From NCBI RefSeq assembly GCF_017498545.1, contig NZ_CP071793.1:8550256-8614255 (forward strand): a DNA stretch of 64,000 bases, in the 5' to 3' direction. Positions within the stretch are counted from its first letter, which is position 1; every line of letters starts with the position of its first letter. The DNA comes from Sulfidibacter corallicola. GTDB taxonomy: Bacteria; Acidobacteriota; Holophagae; Acanthopleuribacterales; Acanthopleuribacteraceae. Under the pieces are notes generated by a model. The model worked only from the letters and a program-made list of their open reading frames with translations, was not told the DNA's origin and did no database searches. Positions 35,531 to 43,700 of this stretch are shown here, piece after piece. The position numbers were made by a program, and so were the translations under genes.

Positions 35531-37381
35531 TCAGGGAGACTCCCGGTATTCCGTAGCTCCAAGATCGTAACGGCCTTCCCGTAGTATCAAATGAATGTCG
35601 CGCGTGATCGGCGCATAGTGTGGTGGTAGAAACTCGAAGAGCAAGTCCGCAGTGCCGGCATCGATGGCCGGACTGAGTTCTTGGAGCTGGAAGTTGGTGG
35701 CTGCCGGGTTGACGAAAAGGGGATCTTCATTGTTGACATTCTCCGCATCTTCGGCACAACCGCCACAGGTTGGATAATCACCGTTTCCAAAATACAGATT
35801 GTTTGAGAGATGGGTGTTCTCGTCGACTTCCACGTAATCGGTCGTGCCGCCGTTTCCTGGAAAGTCCTGGGTCATGGTCACGATATTGTTGCGGAAATGG
35901 GTCGTGAGCTTCAGGGAGCTTCCTCCTGCCGAGAATCCCACGTATCCCGAATTGTGGAAGATGTTGTTGTAGAAACGGGCATGGCCGTTGTTGTGGTACA
36001 TCGCGGGTGCACTACCCACCTCGCTATCGTTCGGATCGTAGGTACCGCAATTCATCACGATGTTGTTGTAGACATAGGTCGGATCGGGCTCGGGTTCGCC
36101 ACTATCGTAACTCAGGTCGTAAATTCCGATGGCTCTGGACCTTTGGGGGTTGCAATCGATGATGTTGTTGAAGATGAAGTGAGATTTCAGGATTTCCGAG
36201 GAGTCGCACCGATTTTCCTGGTGGTTGACCACCAAAATCGGACCTCTGCCGAAATCGTTGTCGTACAAATAGTTCCAACCCACGTAGTTGCCTTCGTCCG
36301 GGGCGCAACCGTTCAGGTAGATCGCGTGATCCAGCCGGTTACCGCTGCGCCCGCCGTGGGCGGCATTGCCCAGTACCGTGTTTCCGTTGCCGCCGACGTT
36401 CAAGGTGCCCGTGCCGGCTTCGTAAAAGTTTTTCACGCCGATCAGGTTGTTTCCAATGAATCGATGGTGATCGCCGGCCAACTTGGCGGTCCAATACTCC
36501 GAATCGATTTCGAAGCCGGAAAACACCATGTAATCGTTACTGGCCTGGTACCCCCTGTGGAAGTTGGAATTATAAACGGGAATGGAGAACAGGGGCTTTT
36601 CGCCGGGATAGGCGATTAGGCCGATGAGGTTGCCCGCCTGTCCGCTTGGAGCCGTGTCTCTTAACCATAGTATGGATTTACCGCCATCCGCCATTTCGGT
36701 ATAGGGATCGGTGTCTCGGAAATAGTAGATATCGCCAGGCTGCATGTTCGAGACCCAGCGAGCACCGGACCGCGTGTCTTTGATGTCGAACGGGTTGTCG
36801 ATGGTTCCTTCGCCATTGTCATTGTCGGCTGTGATGAAGAAAATTCGGCCGGCTTGGATGGTGAAGGGTAGGCTGTTCGACTCGGTGCCGTCGATCGTGA
36901 CCGTGATGCCTCCGGCGCCACTCGTCATGTTCTCGTTCAGCCAGAAGGTGATTCTCTGATAGAAAGGGGTTGGCCAGGATTCGGCCCAAACCGCGTAGTC
37001 GGTGTCCGCAGTTAGGGCGATGCCGTTGACCGTGACGTAGCTCGTGCCTCGTTCGAGGCCGAATCCCTTACCCCAAATGGTGATGGCGGCGCCCTTTTGC
37101 GGCTCGGCCGCACTCCAACCTGATTTCGGGCCACTTTCCATGTCTGAAAAGAGCAGGACGGGGGCGTCGGGATCGCTAATCGGGATGAGGTGCTCCGTGA
37201 CGACCTGGACCAGGTCCAACATGCCGATACGCGAATCGCCGTTTTGATCGAAATCGGTACAATCTTGCCCGGAACAGAACTGGTTCCACAGGGCCACGCC
37301 TTCGTAGAAGCGCGCCATCGTCATTTCCTGGGCGTAGATGGGAAGGCAAAACAGAACGAAAGCGATCCATTTGCGGGACAT
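35531..37381 (-). CDS. Secreted beta-helix protein with dockerin-like motif and IPT/TIG domain
   Basis: A 616-residue exported protein. Signal peptide MSRKWIAFVLFCLPIYAQ; residues 40-62 hold a single Ca-binding-loop-like motif (DFDQNGDSRIGMLDL) as in half a dockerin; residues about 75-170 look like an IPT/TIG Ig-like domain (GAAITIWGKGFGLERGTSYV, ITVTIDGTES). Residues about 180-600 form a right-handed parallel beta-helix (DYMVFSGFEIDSEYW, HRFIGNNLIG, NTVLGNAAHGG, VYNNIVMNCG, RFYNNIFHNSG, FRNNIVTM) with Asn-rich turns, as in polysaccharide lyases. The tail ALFVNPAATNFQL-like and YDLGATEY match the end motif of secreted choice-of-anchor proteins. AGGAG directly upstream supports ATG 37381 rather than the longer frame from 37792. 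It is divergent from the VWA gene. Confidence 0.85.
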   Translation of the reverse strand: MSRKWIAFVLFCLPIYAQEMTMARFYEGVALWNQFCSGQDCTDFDQNGDSRIGMLDLVQVVTEHLIPISDPDAPVLLFSDMESGPKSGWSAAEPQKGAAITIWGKGFGLERGTSYVTVNGIALTADTDYAVWAESWPTPFYQRITFWLNENMTSGAGGITVTIDGTESNSLPFTIQAGRIFFITADNDNGEGTIDNPFDIKDTRSGARWVSNMQPGDIYYFRDTDPYTEMADGGKSILWLRDTAPSGQAGNLIGLIAYPGEKPLFSIPVYNSNFHRGYQASNDYMVFSGFEIDSEYWTAKLAGDHHRFIGNNLIGVKNFYEAGTGTLNVGGNGNTVLGNAAHGGRSGNRLDHAIYLNGCAPDEGNYVGWNYLYDNDFGRGPILVVNHQENRCDSSEILKSHFIFNNIIDCNPQRSRAIGIYDLSYDSGEPEPDPTYVYNNIVMNCGTYDPNDSEVGSAPAMYHNNGHARFYNNIFHNSGYVGFSAGGSSLKLTTHFRNNIVTMTQDFPGNGGTTDYVEVDENTHLSNNLYFGNGDYPTCGGCAEDAENVNNEDPLFVNPAATNFQLQELSPAIDAGTADLLFEFLPPHYAPITRDIHLILREGRYDLGATEYRESP

Positions 37382-37822
37382 GAATACTCCTGTAAAGCAT
37401 TTTGAACAAACGTCATATGCGTTTTGAAAAGTAGATTTCGATAATATGATATGGATGGATGATTCCTGAGACGTACACAATACACCATATGGGATTTGCG
37501 GTTCCAAATGTGTCTGCCATTGTGTGACGGATCCACCGTTTTGATCGCCACGCCCGCCGATATTCGTTGTTTCGATAAGCGTAGGGAAGGGGAGTGTCGG
37601 GGGCGGTTCTTTGTGGTTGCACGGTGTTTCGGATGGGGCCTTGTCTGCCTGATCTCGATCGACGCGGTTCCGGCCACGGTGGGCGGTGGCGGGATGTCGC
37701 CGGCCTGGCCTCGCCTCGCGGGGAAAGGTACCAGGCGTCCATGAGTGGCTCCTTTGGTCGATTCTTCGGCGGACTCTGTTAGAATGGGGCAAAACCCCAA
37801 TATCACAAGGAGTCCGGACGCC
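37382..37822. other. Divergent spacer between two secreted-protein genes
   Basis: 441 bases between the beta-helix and VWA genes. The left 130 bases are AT-rich and probably carry the minus-strand promoter. No gene is supported; AAGGAG at 37807-37812 serves the VWA gene. Confidence 0.5.
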
Positions 37823-39994
37823 ATGCTGCGACGTATCCTTTTTCTGCTATGCCTCTGTCAGGCCCTCTATGGCCAGGTAAGTATCGAGTGTCCCGAAACC
37901 ATTGCCGCCGGTGCCAAAATGACCGTTGCATGGACGATGGGCGAAAACGAGAAAGACTTCATCACCATCGTGGCCAAGGACACGCCGGAAGGCAAATACA
38001 AAAAGTACAAGTATGCGCGTCAGAAGTCGTGGACGGTCGCCGCCCCGGAGGTGCCCGGGCAGTACGAGGTGCGTTTCCTCGCTGCCGACCACCCGTATCC
38101 CACGCTGGTGAAGAAGTCGTTCGAGGTGACGGCGGTGACGGCGACCGTGAAGGTGCCCGCCACGGTGCCGGCCGGTTCGCGGTTTGACGTGAACTGGACG
38201 GGTCCGGGCAACCAGAGGGATTTCATCACGATTGTCGCGGCCGATGCACCGGAGCGGAAATACGGCAAATACGTGCGCACGAAGAAGGGGAATCCGCTCG
38301 AATTGCCCGCGCCGGACGAGCCGGGCGATTACGAGGTGCGCTACCTGACGGGACAGAAGTACTTCACGCTCGCCAGCGCGCCGGTGAAGGTGACACCCGT
38401 CAGTGCCACGGTGACGGCGCCCTCGTCCGTGGCCGCGGGTAAGACGTTCGAGATTTCCTGGACCGGTCCGGACAACCCGAGGGATTTCGTCACCATCGTG
38501 GAAGCCGGCGCCAAGGAGCGCACCTACGGTTCCTACGTCTACACGCGAAAGGGCTCCACGTTCACCATGACGGCGCCGGAAGTCGCGGGTGACTACGAGG
38601 TTCGGTATCTGACGGGCGGTCGCTATTACACGCTGGCCACGACGCCGCTGACGGTGACCGCGGTTTCGGCGGAGCTGAAGGCCGCGCCTTCGGCCAAGGC
38701 TGGTGGATGGCTGTCGGTGGATTGGACCGGACCGAACAACCCTCGCGATTTCGTCACGATCGTGGAGGCCGGAGCCAAGGCACGCAAGTACGGCACCTGG
38801 GTATACACCCGAAGGGGTAATCCCTTGAGGGTACGTGTCCCTGAAGAGGCCGGAGATTACGAGATTCGCTACCTGACCGCCAAGAAATACATGACCCTGG
38901 CGTCGATACCGTTGAAGGTGGAGCCGGTGAGTGCCAGCTTGCAGGCGCCCGACAGGGTGGAGGCCGGCAGTTCGTTCGACGTCACGTGGGAGGGGCCGAA
39001 CAATCCACGCGATTTCATCGGCGTCGTCCACAAACCCGAGGGGCGGCGGGCGTTTGCCGCTTATCGCTACACCAATCGGGGCAGTCCTTTGACGATTCGC
39101 GCACCGCTCGAAGCGGGCGAGTATCAGTTGCAATACTTGACGGGCAGGAAGTATAAGCCGCTGGCGAGTCAACTTTTGGTGGTGACGCCCACCGCCACGC
39201 CTCCTGGCCGTTTGGCGATCGTACTTGGCAAGGATACCCGATCGGTCCCGCTCCCGTCCGAGTCGGCCGTGGAACTGATTCTCGATGCCAGCGGCAGCAT
39301 GTTGCAACGGATGGATGGGAAGCGGCGCATCGACATCGCCAAACAGGCCCTGGTCGATCTGGTCACCCAAACCATTCCGGAGGGCACGCCCTTCGCGTTG
39401 CGCGTGTTCGGTCATCAGGAGGCGGACGCGTGCCGCACGGACTTGGAGCAGGCGTTGGCGCCGTTGAATCGATCCAAAACGGTTGCGCGCATCAAGCAAA
39501 TCCAGGCGAAAAACCTGGCCAAGACCCCAATCGCCGAATCGCTTTCACTGGTGGCCTCCGACCTGGCCAAGGTCAAGGGGCAGCGCATGGTGGTGTTGAT
39601 CACCGACGGCGAGGAGACCTGCGGCGGTGATCCGGCCGCGACGATCCAAGCCCTCAAGGACGGCGGCATCGACGTGCGCGTGAACATCGTCGGCTTCGCG
39701 ATCGAGGATGAGGCGCTCAAGCAGGCGTTCGCGCTCTGGGCCGATTTGGGCGATGGCGCCTACTTCGACGCCGACAACGCGGCCCAATTGGGTGAATCGG
39801 TGACGGATGCCTTCCAGATCCCCTACGACGTCCTCGACGCCACGGGTGAGGCGGTGGCATCGGGCATGGTCGGTGCGGAGCCGGTGGAGGTCCCCGCGGG
39901 CACCTACCGCGTGCAGACCCGCGAAACGCCGCCTCGAGTGATCGAGCGCGCCATCGTCGAACCGGACAAGACCCACACGCTGACATTGAAGTAA
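37823..39994 (+). CDS. Secreted protein with five tandem beta-repeats and a von Willebrand A domain
   Basis: A 723-residue exported protein. Signal peptide MLRRILFLLCLCQALYG; then five tandem repeats of about 88 residues (near 18-104, 105-192, 193-280, 281-368, 369-454), each with a WTGPNNPRDFVTIVEAGA-type core, YGxYVYTxxG and AGDYEVRYLTGxKYxTLAS. These look like Ig-like beta-sandwiches, the last more diverged. A VWA domain follows (about 480-660) with a full MIDAS: DASGS near residue 488, a Thr in AKTPIAESL, and Asp in ITDGEETCGGD. A short beta-domain ends the protein (VEVPAGTYRVQTRE). AAGGAG at 37807 supports the start. A role in adhesion or in binding a surface partner is plausible. The stop codon lies 42 bases from the RHS fragment. 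Confidence 0.88.
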   Translation: MLRRILFLLCLCQALYGQVSIECPETIAAGAKMTVAWTMGENEKDFITIVAKDTPEGKYKKYKYARQKSWTVAAPEVPGQYEVRFLAADHPYPTLVKKSFEVTAVTATVKVPATVPAGSRFDVNWTGPGNQRDFITIVAADAPERKYGKYVRTKKGNPLELPAPDEPGDYEVRYLTGQKYFTLASAPVKVTPVSATVTAPSSVAAGKTFEISWTGPDNPRDFVTIVEAGAKERTYGSYVYTRKGSTFTMTAPEVAGDYEVRYLTGGRYYTLATTPLTVTAVSAELKAAPSAKAGGWLSVDWTGPNNPRDFVTIVEAGAKARKYGTWVYTRRGNPLRVRVPEEAGDYEIRYLTAKKYMTLASIPLKVEPVSASLQAPDRVEAGSSFDVTWEGPNNPRDFIGVVHKPEGRRAFAAYRYTNRGSPLTIRAPLEAGEYQLQYLTGRKYKPLASQLLVVTPTATPPGRLAIVLGKDTRSVPLPSESAVELILDASGSMLQRMDGKRRIDIAKQALVDLVTQTIPEGTPFALRVFGHQEADACRTDLEQALAPLNRSKTVARIKQIQAKNLAKTPIAESLSLVASDLAKVKGQRMVVLITDGEETCGGDPAATIQALKDGGIDVRVNIVGFAIEDEALKQAFALWADLGDGAYFDADNAAQLGESVTDAFQIPYDVLDATGEAVASGMVGAEPVEVPAGTYRVQTRETPPRVIERAIVEPDKTHTLTLK

Positions 39995-40036
39995 AAAAGG
40001 GAGCTCCGCCACCGACTGGGCGAAGTCCGGCCAGAA

Positions 40037-40453
40037 CCGCCAACTCGTCCCAGGTATACAGCATCGCCGAACCCTGGCGGCTGTCGCCCCACTTGCGGAT
40101 CCGTCGGTCCAAGTCGTCGTAGGCGAAGTTCAACGCCTCGATCCCGTCGCGCTCCACCCGCCGCAGCCGGTCCCGCGCGTCCCACCGCATCCGCGTCGCC
40201 GTCGCCCGATTGGCGAGCCGGTCCACGTCCGTCTTGGCCGTGCGGTTTCCGTTGGCGTCGTAGTCGTACAGCACTTGACGCGAGGTGGATAGCACCTCGC
40301 CCTCGCGCGCCGTTTCGGTGAACCCGCTGATCTGGTGCCCGGGCTGGTAGCTGTACGCGCGCTCTCGTTCGTAGCCGTCGCCCTGCCCGAGCTCGTAGGT
40401 GCGGTTGCCCGCCCGGTCCAGCGACAGACTGGTCGTCCGGCGGTGCTGCGGTG
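40037..40453 (-). pseudogene. Displaced RHS core fragment
   Basis: This 417-base segment aligns without gaps to 45344-45760 inside the large RHS gene (constant offset of 5307 at every point I checked) with scattered base changes. It encodes SRQVLYDYDANGNRTAKTDV, then MRWDARDRLRRVE, GIEALNFAYDDLDRRIRKWG and MLYTWDELAVL, followed by unrelated sequence. It has no start, no tip domain and no stop in register with the parent. Its right edge coincides exactly with the left inverted repeat of the IS66 element. It is therefore a relic of a second RHS locus or a product of rearrangement at this one. Confidence 0.85.
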
Positions 40454-40461
40454 GTAAGCGC

Positions 40462-42096
40462 TTAATGCGTCGCGTCGTGGCCCGCTGAATACGCGATGAT
40501 TTCCTGAGAACATGTTGGCAAGAGCAACGCGAGGTCTTCGTCGGTCTGTGCGGCAGGCAGACGCTCGAACAACTGTTTTAGATAGACGTAGGGTTCCCAA
40601 CCGTTTAACTTTGCCGTCTCGACGATGCTGTAAATCCGGGCGCTGGCCTGGGCGCCTTCCGGGCTGCCGCTGAAGAGCCAGGCTTTGCGGCCGATCACGT
40701 AGGGTCGGATCGCGTTCTCCACCAAGGCTGTGCTCATCGGAACCTCCGCACGATCCAGGAACAAATCCAGCTTGTGCCACTGGCCCAGCGCGTACTGGAT
40801 GGCTCGGCCCAGGAGGCTCTTGGGCGGCACGCAGCCTGCCAGGTGGTCCAGCCAGGTTTTGAACGCGGCGATTTTCGGACGTAACTGCTTGTCGCGCATT
40901 TCCAGCAACGCCGAATCCGAATCGCCCTGCTCCCTGGCTTCCCGTTCGAGTTGGTACATCTCGCCGATCAGCTTCCAGGCCTCGTCGGCTTTTCCTGACT
41001 TCCCGCTTTTACCCTTTCTTCCCAGTGATTTGCGGACATCCGCGAACTTGCGGCGAACGTGGTCCCAATCGCCGGCATGCACGACCCCGGGCACGCGACC
41101 TAGAAAGTCGTAGCCGGCATAGCCATCGGTCTGCACGGTGCCTTGGAAGTCTTCCAGCAATCGTGCCGCCACCGTGCCTGATCGGCTAGGGTCATAGTGA
41201 AACAAAACGATAGGCCTTTCAGGTGGCCCCCCACGAATGACCCACATGAACGACTTCGTGGTGTTCTCTTTGTCCGGCTCGTTGAGCACCTGGACCGTAG
41301 TTTCGTCCATCTGCAGCCAGGTGTATTGCTTGGCTTGGGCAAGCAGCAGATCCCACATCCGCTCCAGTCGATCACCGATCTGGCGCGCCCAGTTGCACAT
41401 GGTTGCCCGGCCCAGTTTGACGCCCAGTCGACCCATCAGACGTTCCACTCGGTAGAACGGCAGGCCATCCACGAATTTGGAGGTCATCACAAAAGCCAAC
41501 AGGCCGGGGCCCGCCATCCCCCGGTAAGCCGGACCTCCGGGGATCAATCGAGGAGGGCGAGGCGCGGATACGATCGGCGTCTCGAGCCCGTCTTCGTCTT
41601 GCTTACAAAGCTGGCAGCCTTAGCTGTAGTGGTGGTGCTCGATGACCTTGGCAACCGCGGGCTCGTACTCCAGTTCTCGGGTCACGTCCTTGCCGAGGAC
41701 CGTCATTTCCTCGCCACAGCAGGTGCACTGGCGCTCTTCCGGCGGGAGTTCATGCTTGCGGATCTCACGCGGTAAGTGCTCCGGGAAGGGTTGCGGGCCG
41801 CGCTTCTTGCGGCGTTCGTATGTGATCGTCTCGCGCGCGTCCTCATCCGAGGCGGGCTCGTCGTCGGCCGGCTTCTCTTCGGCTTCGAGTGCATCCATAT
41901 CGAACAAAGCCTGTTGACCCACCAACTGACTCATGCGTTCGCTTTTGGGCCCGAAGGCCTTGGCTTTCAACAGCCGGAGCTGCTCTTCCAGGAGTCCGAT
42001 GTGCTGATCCAATGTCGCGATTTGCGCGTCCTTTCGGGCCAGCGCCTGTTTGAGGGCTTCGTTTTGTTCGGCGAGCGCAATCGCGGCGGTTTCCAT
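40462..42096 (-). pseudogene. tnpC: IS66 transposase TnpC, interrupted by a stop codon
   Basis: ATG at 42096 opens a frame with the leucine-zipper-like N terminus (AEQNEALKQALARKDAQIAT, LDQHIGLLEEQLRLLKAKAFG), the Cys-containing zinc-finger region (PEERQCTCCGEEM), and then a TAA at 41620-41622. The same frame resumes without shift and runs to 40462 through the IS66 catalytic domain (WLQMDETTVQVLNE, VQTDGYAGYDFLG, LVENAIRPYVIGRKAWLFSG). The Asp-Asp-Glu positions are kept. One base change would restore a full transposase of about 544 residues. Products made from the two halves are unlikely to be active. Confidence 0.9.
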
Positions 42097-42167
42097 AGCG
42101 AAAATCCTAGCACAACCCACCAGAAACCAGTGCGCTACGCTGGTGATCCAAGTCCTTGACATGCGAA

Positions 42168-42532
42168 TTAGTTGCATGCCGAATACCGCAAGGTTTCGTG
42201 TGCTTGGCGAATGTCCAGACCGTCGAGCAGCCAGGCGAGCTCGCGTTGCCCGATTTGGAGGACCTCGGTCTCGCGGGTGGGCCAGCGAAACCGTTCAGCC
42301 TCAAGCCGTTTCATCCATAGGCTGCGCGCCCCGTACAAAATCCGGTTGGCGACCAGTAGAGGATTTTCACGAGTGTGCGGCTGCGGTTGCTGAACGCAAA
42401 CAGATCGCCGGAAAATAGTCGACCCTCCAGTTCCTGCTCAACAAGCAAGGCGAGGCCATTGATCGCCTTGCGCATGTCCGTCGCTCCCAACGCCAGAAAC
42501 ACCCGCGCATCGGCTCTCACATGCCACATCAC
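42168..42532 (-). pseudogene. tnpB: IS66 accessory protein TnpB, frameshifted
   Basis: The frame from ATG 42532 gives the TnpB N terminus (ARVFLALGATDMRKAINGLA and FSGDLFAFSNRSRTLVKILYW) but then runs into a stop after GFC. A 14-base insertion (GCTGCGCGCCCCGT on the plus strand at 42321-42334) explains this: deleting it rejoins GFC to LWMKRLEAERFRWPT and RELAWLLDGLDI, ending at TAA 42168, for the normal length of about 116 residues. The start overlaps the tnpA stop by four bases. Confidence 0.88.
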
Positions 42533-42894
42533 CGACCTCCCAAAACGTCCAAAACCGCAGCCAAGAGCGTGACATCGCTACCCGGCTCGATCTCCAACAT
42601 ATAGCCATGTGCATGGAGCCGGATGATTCCCCGGCCCTCAGGATTGAGGCTGGAGGACCCTGGCTCGGCTTTGATCGGGACAAGCCGAAGCCCCCGGCTG
42701 GGCGCGGGCTCGGAGAAACGTCGTTTCCAGTATTGGAACTGCGGCAGCGCCAAACCATGTTGGCGACAGTAGGCAGACTGATTCAATTCGGACGCCTGCC
42801 AGTCTTCGATGCGACTTTGCCACAGCTCCCGTTTCTCGACACGCGCAGCAGATGAATTGCTCAAGGGGAAATCTCCGTATTTGAGATGTCCCAC
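42529..42894 (-). CDS. tnpA: IS66 accessory protein TnpA
   Basis: A 121-residue protein encoded by the first gene of the element. It has the short helix-turn-helix-like region (WQSRIEDWQASELNQSAYCR, then QHGLALPQFQYWKRRF) typical of IS66 TnpA (IS3-like orfA HTH), followed by a variable tail. The frame is intact and its stop overlaps the tnpB start (ATGA). It is needed with TnpB and TnpC for transposition; since those two are broken here, it is probably without function. Confidence 0.88.
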   Translation of the reverse strand: MGHLKYGDFPLSNSSAARVEKRELWQSRIEDWQASELNQSAYCRQHGLALPQFQYWKRRFSEPAPSRGLRLVPIKAEPGSSSLNPEGRGIIRLHAHGYMLEIEPGSDVTLLAAVLDVLGGR

Positions 42895-43176
42895 TATCTC
42901 TATCCGGTTTCAATGTGCCTACCCGCGACACACTAAGCGCTTACGTAGATGTCACCTGCACGCCGTGACTGGTTCCACATCGAGCTGGTCGCCATCGCGA
43001 CCCGGCCCTGCCCCTTCTCGTTTCTGCGTAAGACAAGGTCGGGCGAGTTCCGCGCTGGCCCATTCGCCCACCTATTGGAGATTAAAGCGTGGTATTATGC
43101 CTTATAATATTGTTCAACAATCTCCTTGCGAACCAGCACTGTTAACGCTCGTAAAACTTCCTCATAGATAGGAAGG

Positions 43177-43698
43177 CTACCGCAAGGCTTTAGGGATATA
43201 ATCCGAAGGTTTTTTGCAGAACTCTGCTACAGAGATTAGCTTGTTTTTATCAAAGGAAAATTCACATTTTTCACATAATACTGTTAAATTACAAAAACCA
43301 CTGGGCCAATCTAGAATGCAGGCCATTTGGAATTGTGATAAATCTTTCGCAAAGGAACCATTCCATTTCTTTTCCAATACAATATCAGTATTTGTTATTC
43401 GGTTGACGAAAAATCCGGATTGACTATCGTTATCAAAGGGCTTTGCGGAGATCTTGATTGAGCCCACATTAACAAAAGATAATTTTGAGAAATCTGCTAC
43501 AAATTGATCTTCTTTTTTAATATCAATTAGAGGGTCACTGCAGGTTGAAAACTGCCAATCATGGTTCTTTAATAAGGTGACTCCCCAAATTCTGATTTCA
43601 AATATTGAAATTGGAAAGGTAGGCGGGTGAAAAATCAAAATACTTTCGGAGAAATCGAGTCGTTCAAATTCATCTTTGTTTAGCTGTACTTTAGTCAA
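43177..43698 (-). CDS. Putative immunity protein for the RHS toxin tip
   Basis: A 173-residue soluble protein whose ATG (43698) lies two bases after the RHS stop codon (43701-43703), so it is cotranscribed with the toxin. It is visibly AT-rich, like the 3' end of the RHS gene and unlike the rest. The sequence is rich in Phe, Asp and Lys, with beta-rich stretches (FEIRIWGVTLLKNHDWQF, SIKISAKPF, VLEKKWNGSF) and a Cys pair (VLCEKCEFSF). It has no signal peptide or membrane helix, so it should act in the cytoplasm. I recognise no family. The immunity role rests on position and composition, the rule for polymorphic toxins; no ribosome binding site stands out, which fits translational coupling. Confidence 0.75.
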   Translation of the reverse strand: MTKVQLNKDEFERLDFSESILIFHPPTFPISIFEIRIWGVTLLKNHDWQFSTCSDPLIDIKKEDQFVADFSKLSFVNVGSIKISAKPFDNDSQSGFFVNRITNTDIVLEKKWNGSFAKDLSQFQMACILDWPSGFCNLTVLCEKCEFSFDKNKLISVAEFCKKPSDYIPKALR

Positions 43699-43700
43699 GT

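Larger units (their letters stand above)
40454..42944 (-). mobile_element. IS66-family insertion sequence, decayed
   Basis: The ends are matching inverted repeats: GTAAGCGCTTAATGCGTCG from 40454 rightwards and GTAAGCGCTTAGTGTGTCG on the minus strand from 42944, the usual IS66 terminus. Between them, all on the minus strand, lie tnpA, tnpB and tnpC in the standard IS66 order, with tnpA and tnpB overlapping by four bases. tnpB has a frameshift and tnpC an in-frame stop, so the copy is probably immobile on its own. The 8-base flanks (CTGCGGTG left, GTAGATGT right) do not match, so no target duplication remains. Confidence 0.9.

Noticed and set aside
40012..40445. A functional orphan RHS tip at the fragment
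   Set aside because: The fragment contains only internal core sequence, no start codon context and no tip domain, and ends in unrelated DNA.
42949..43104. A 51-codon plus-strand frame to the right of the IS element
   Set aside because: No ribosome binding site and no recognised family; it could be a remnant but cannot be supported as a gene.
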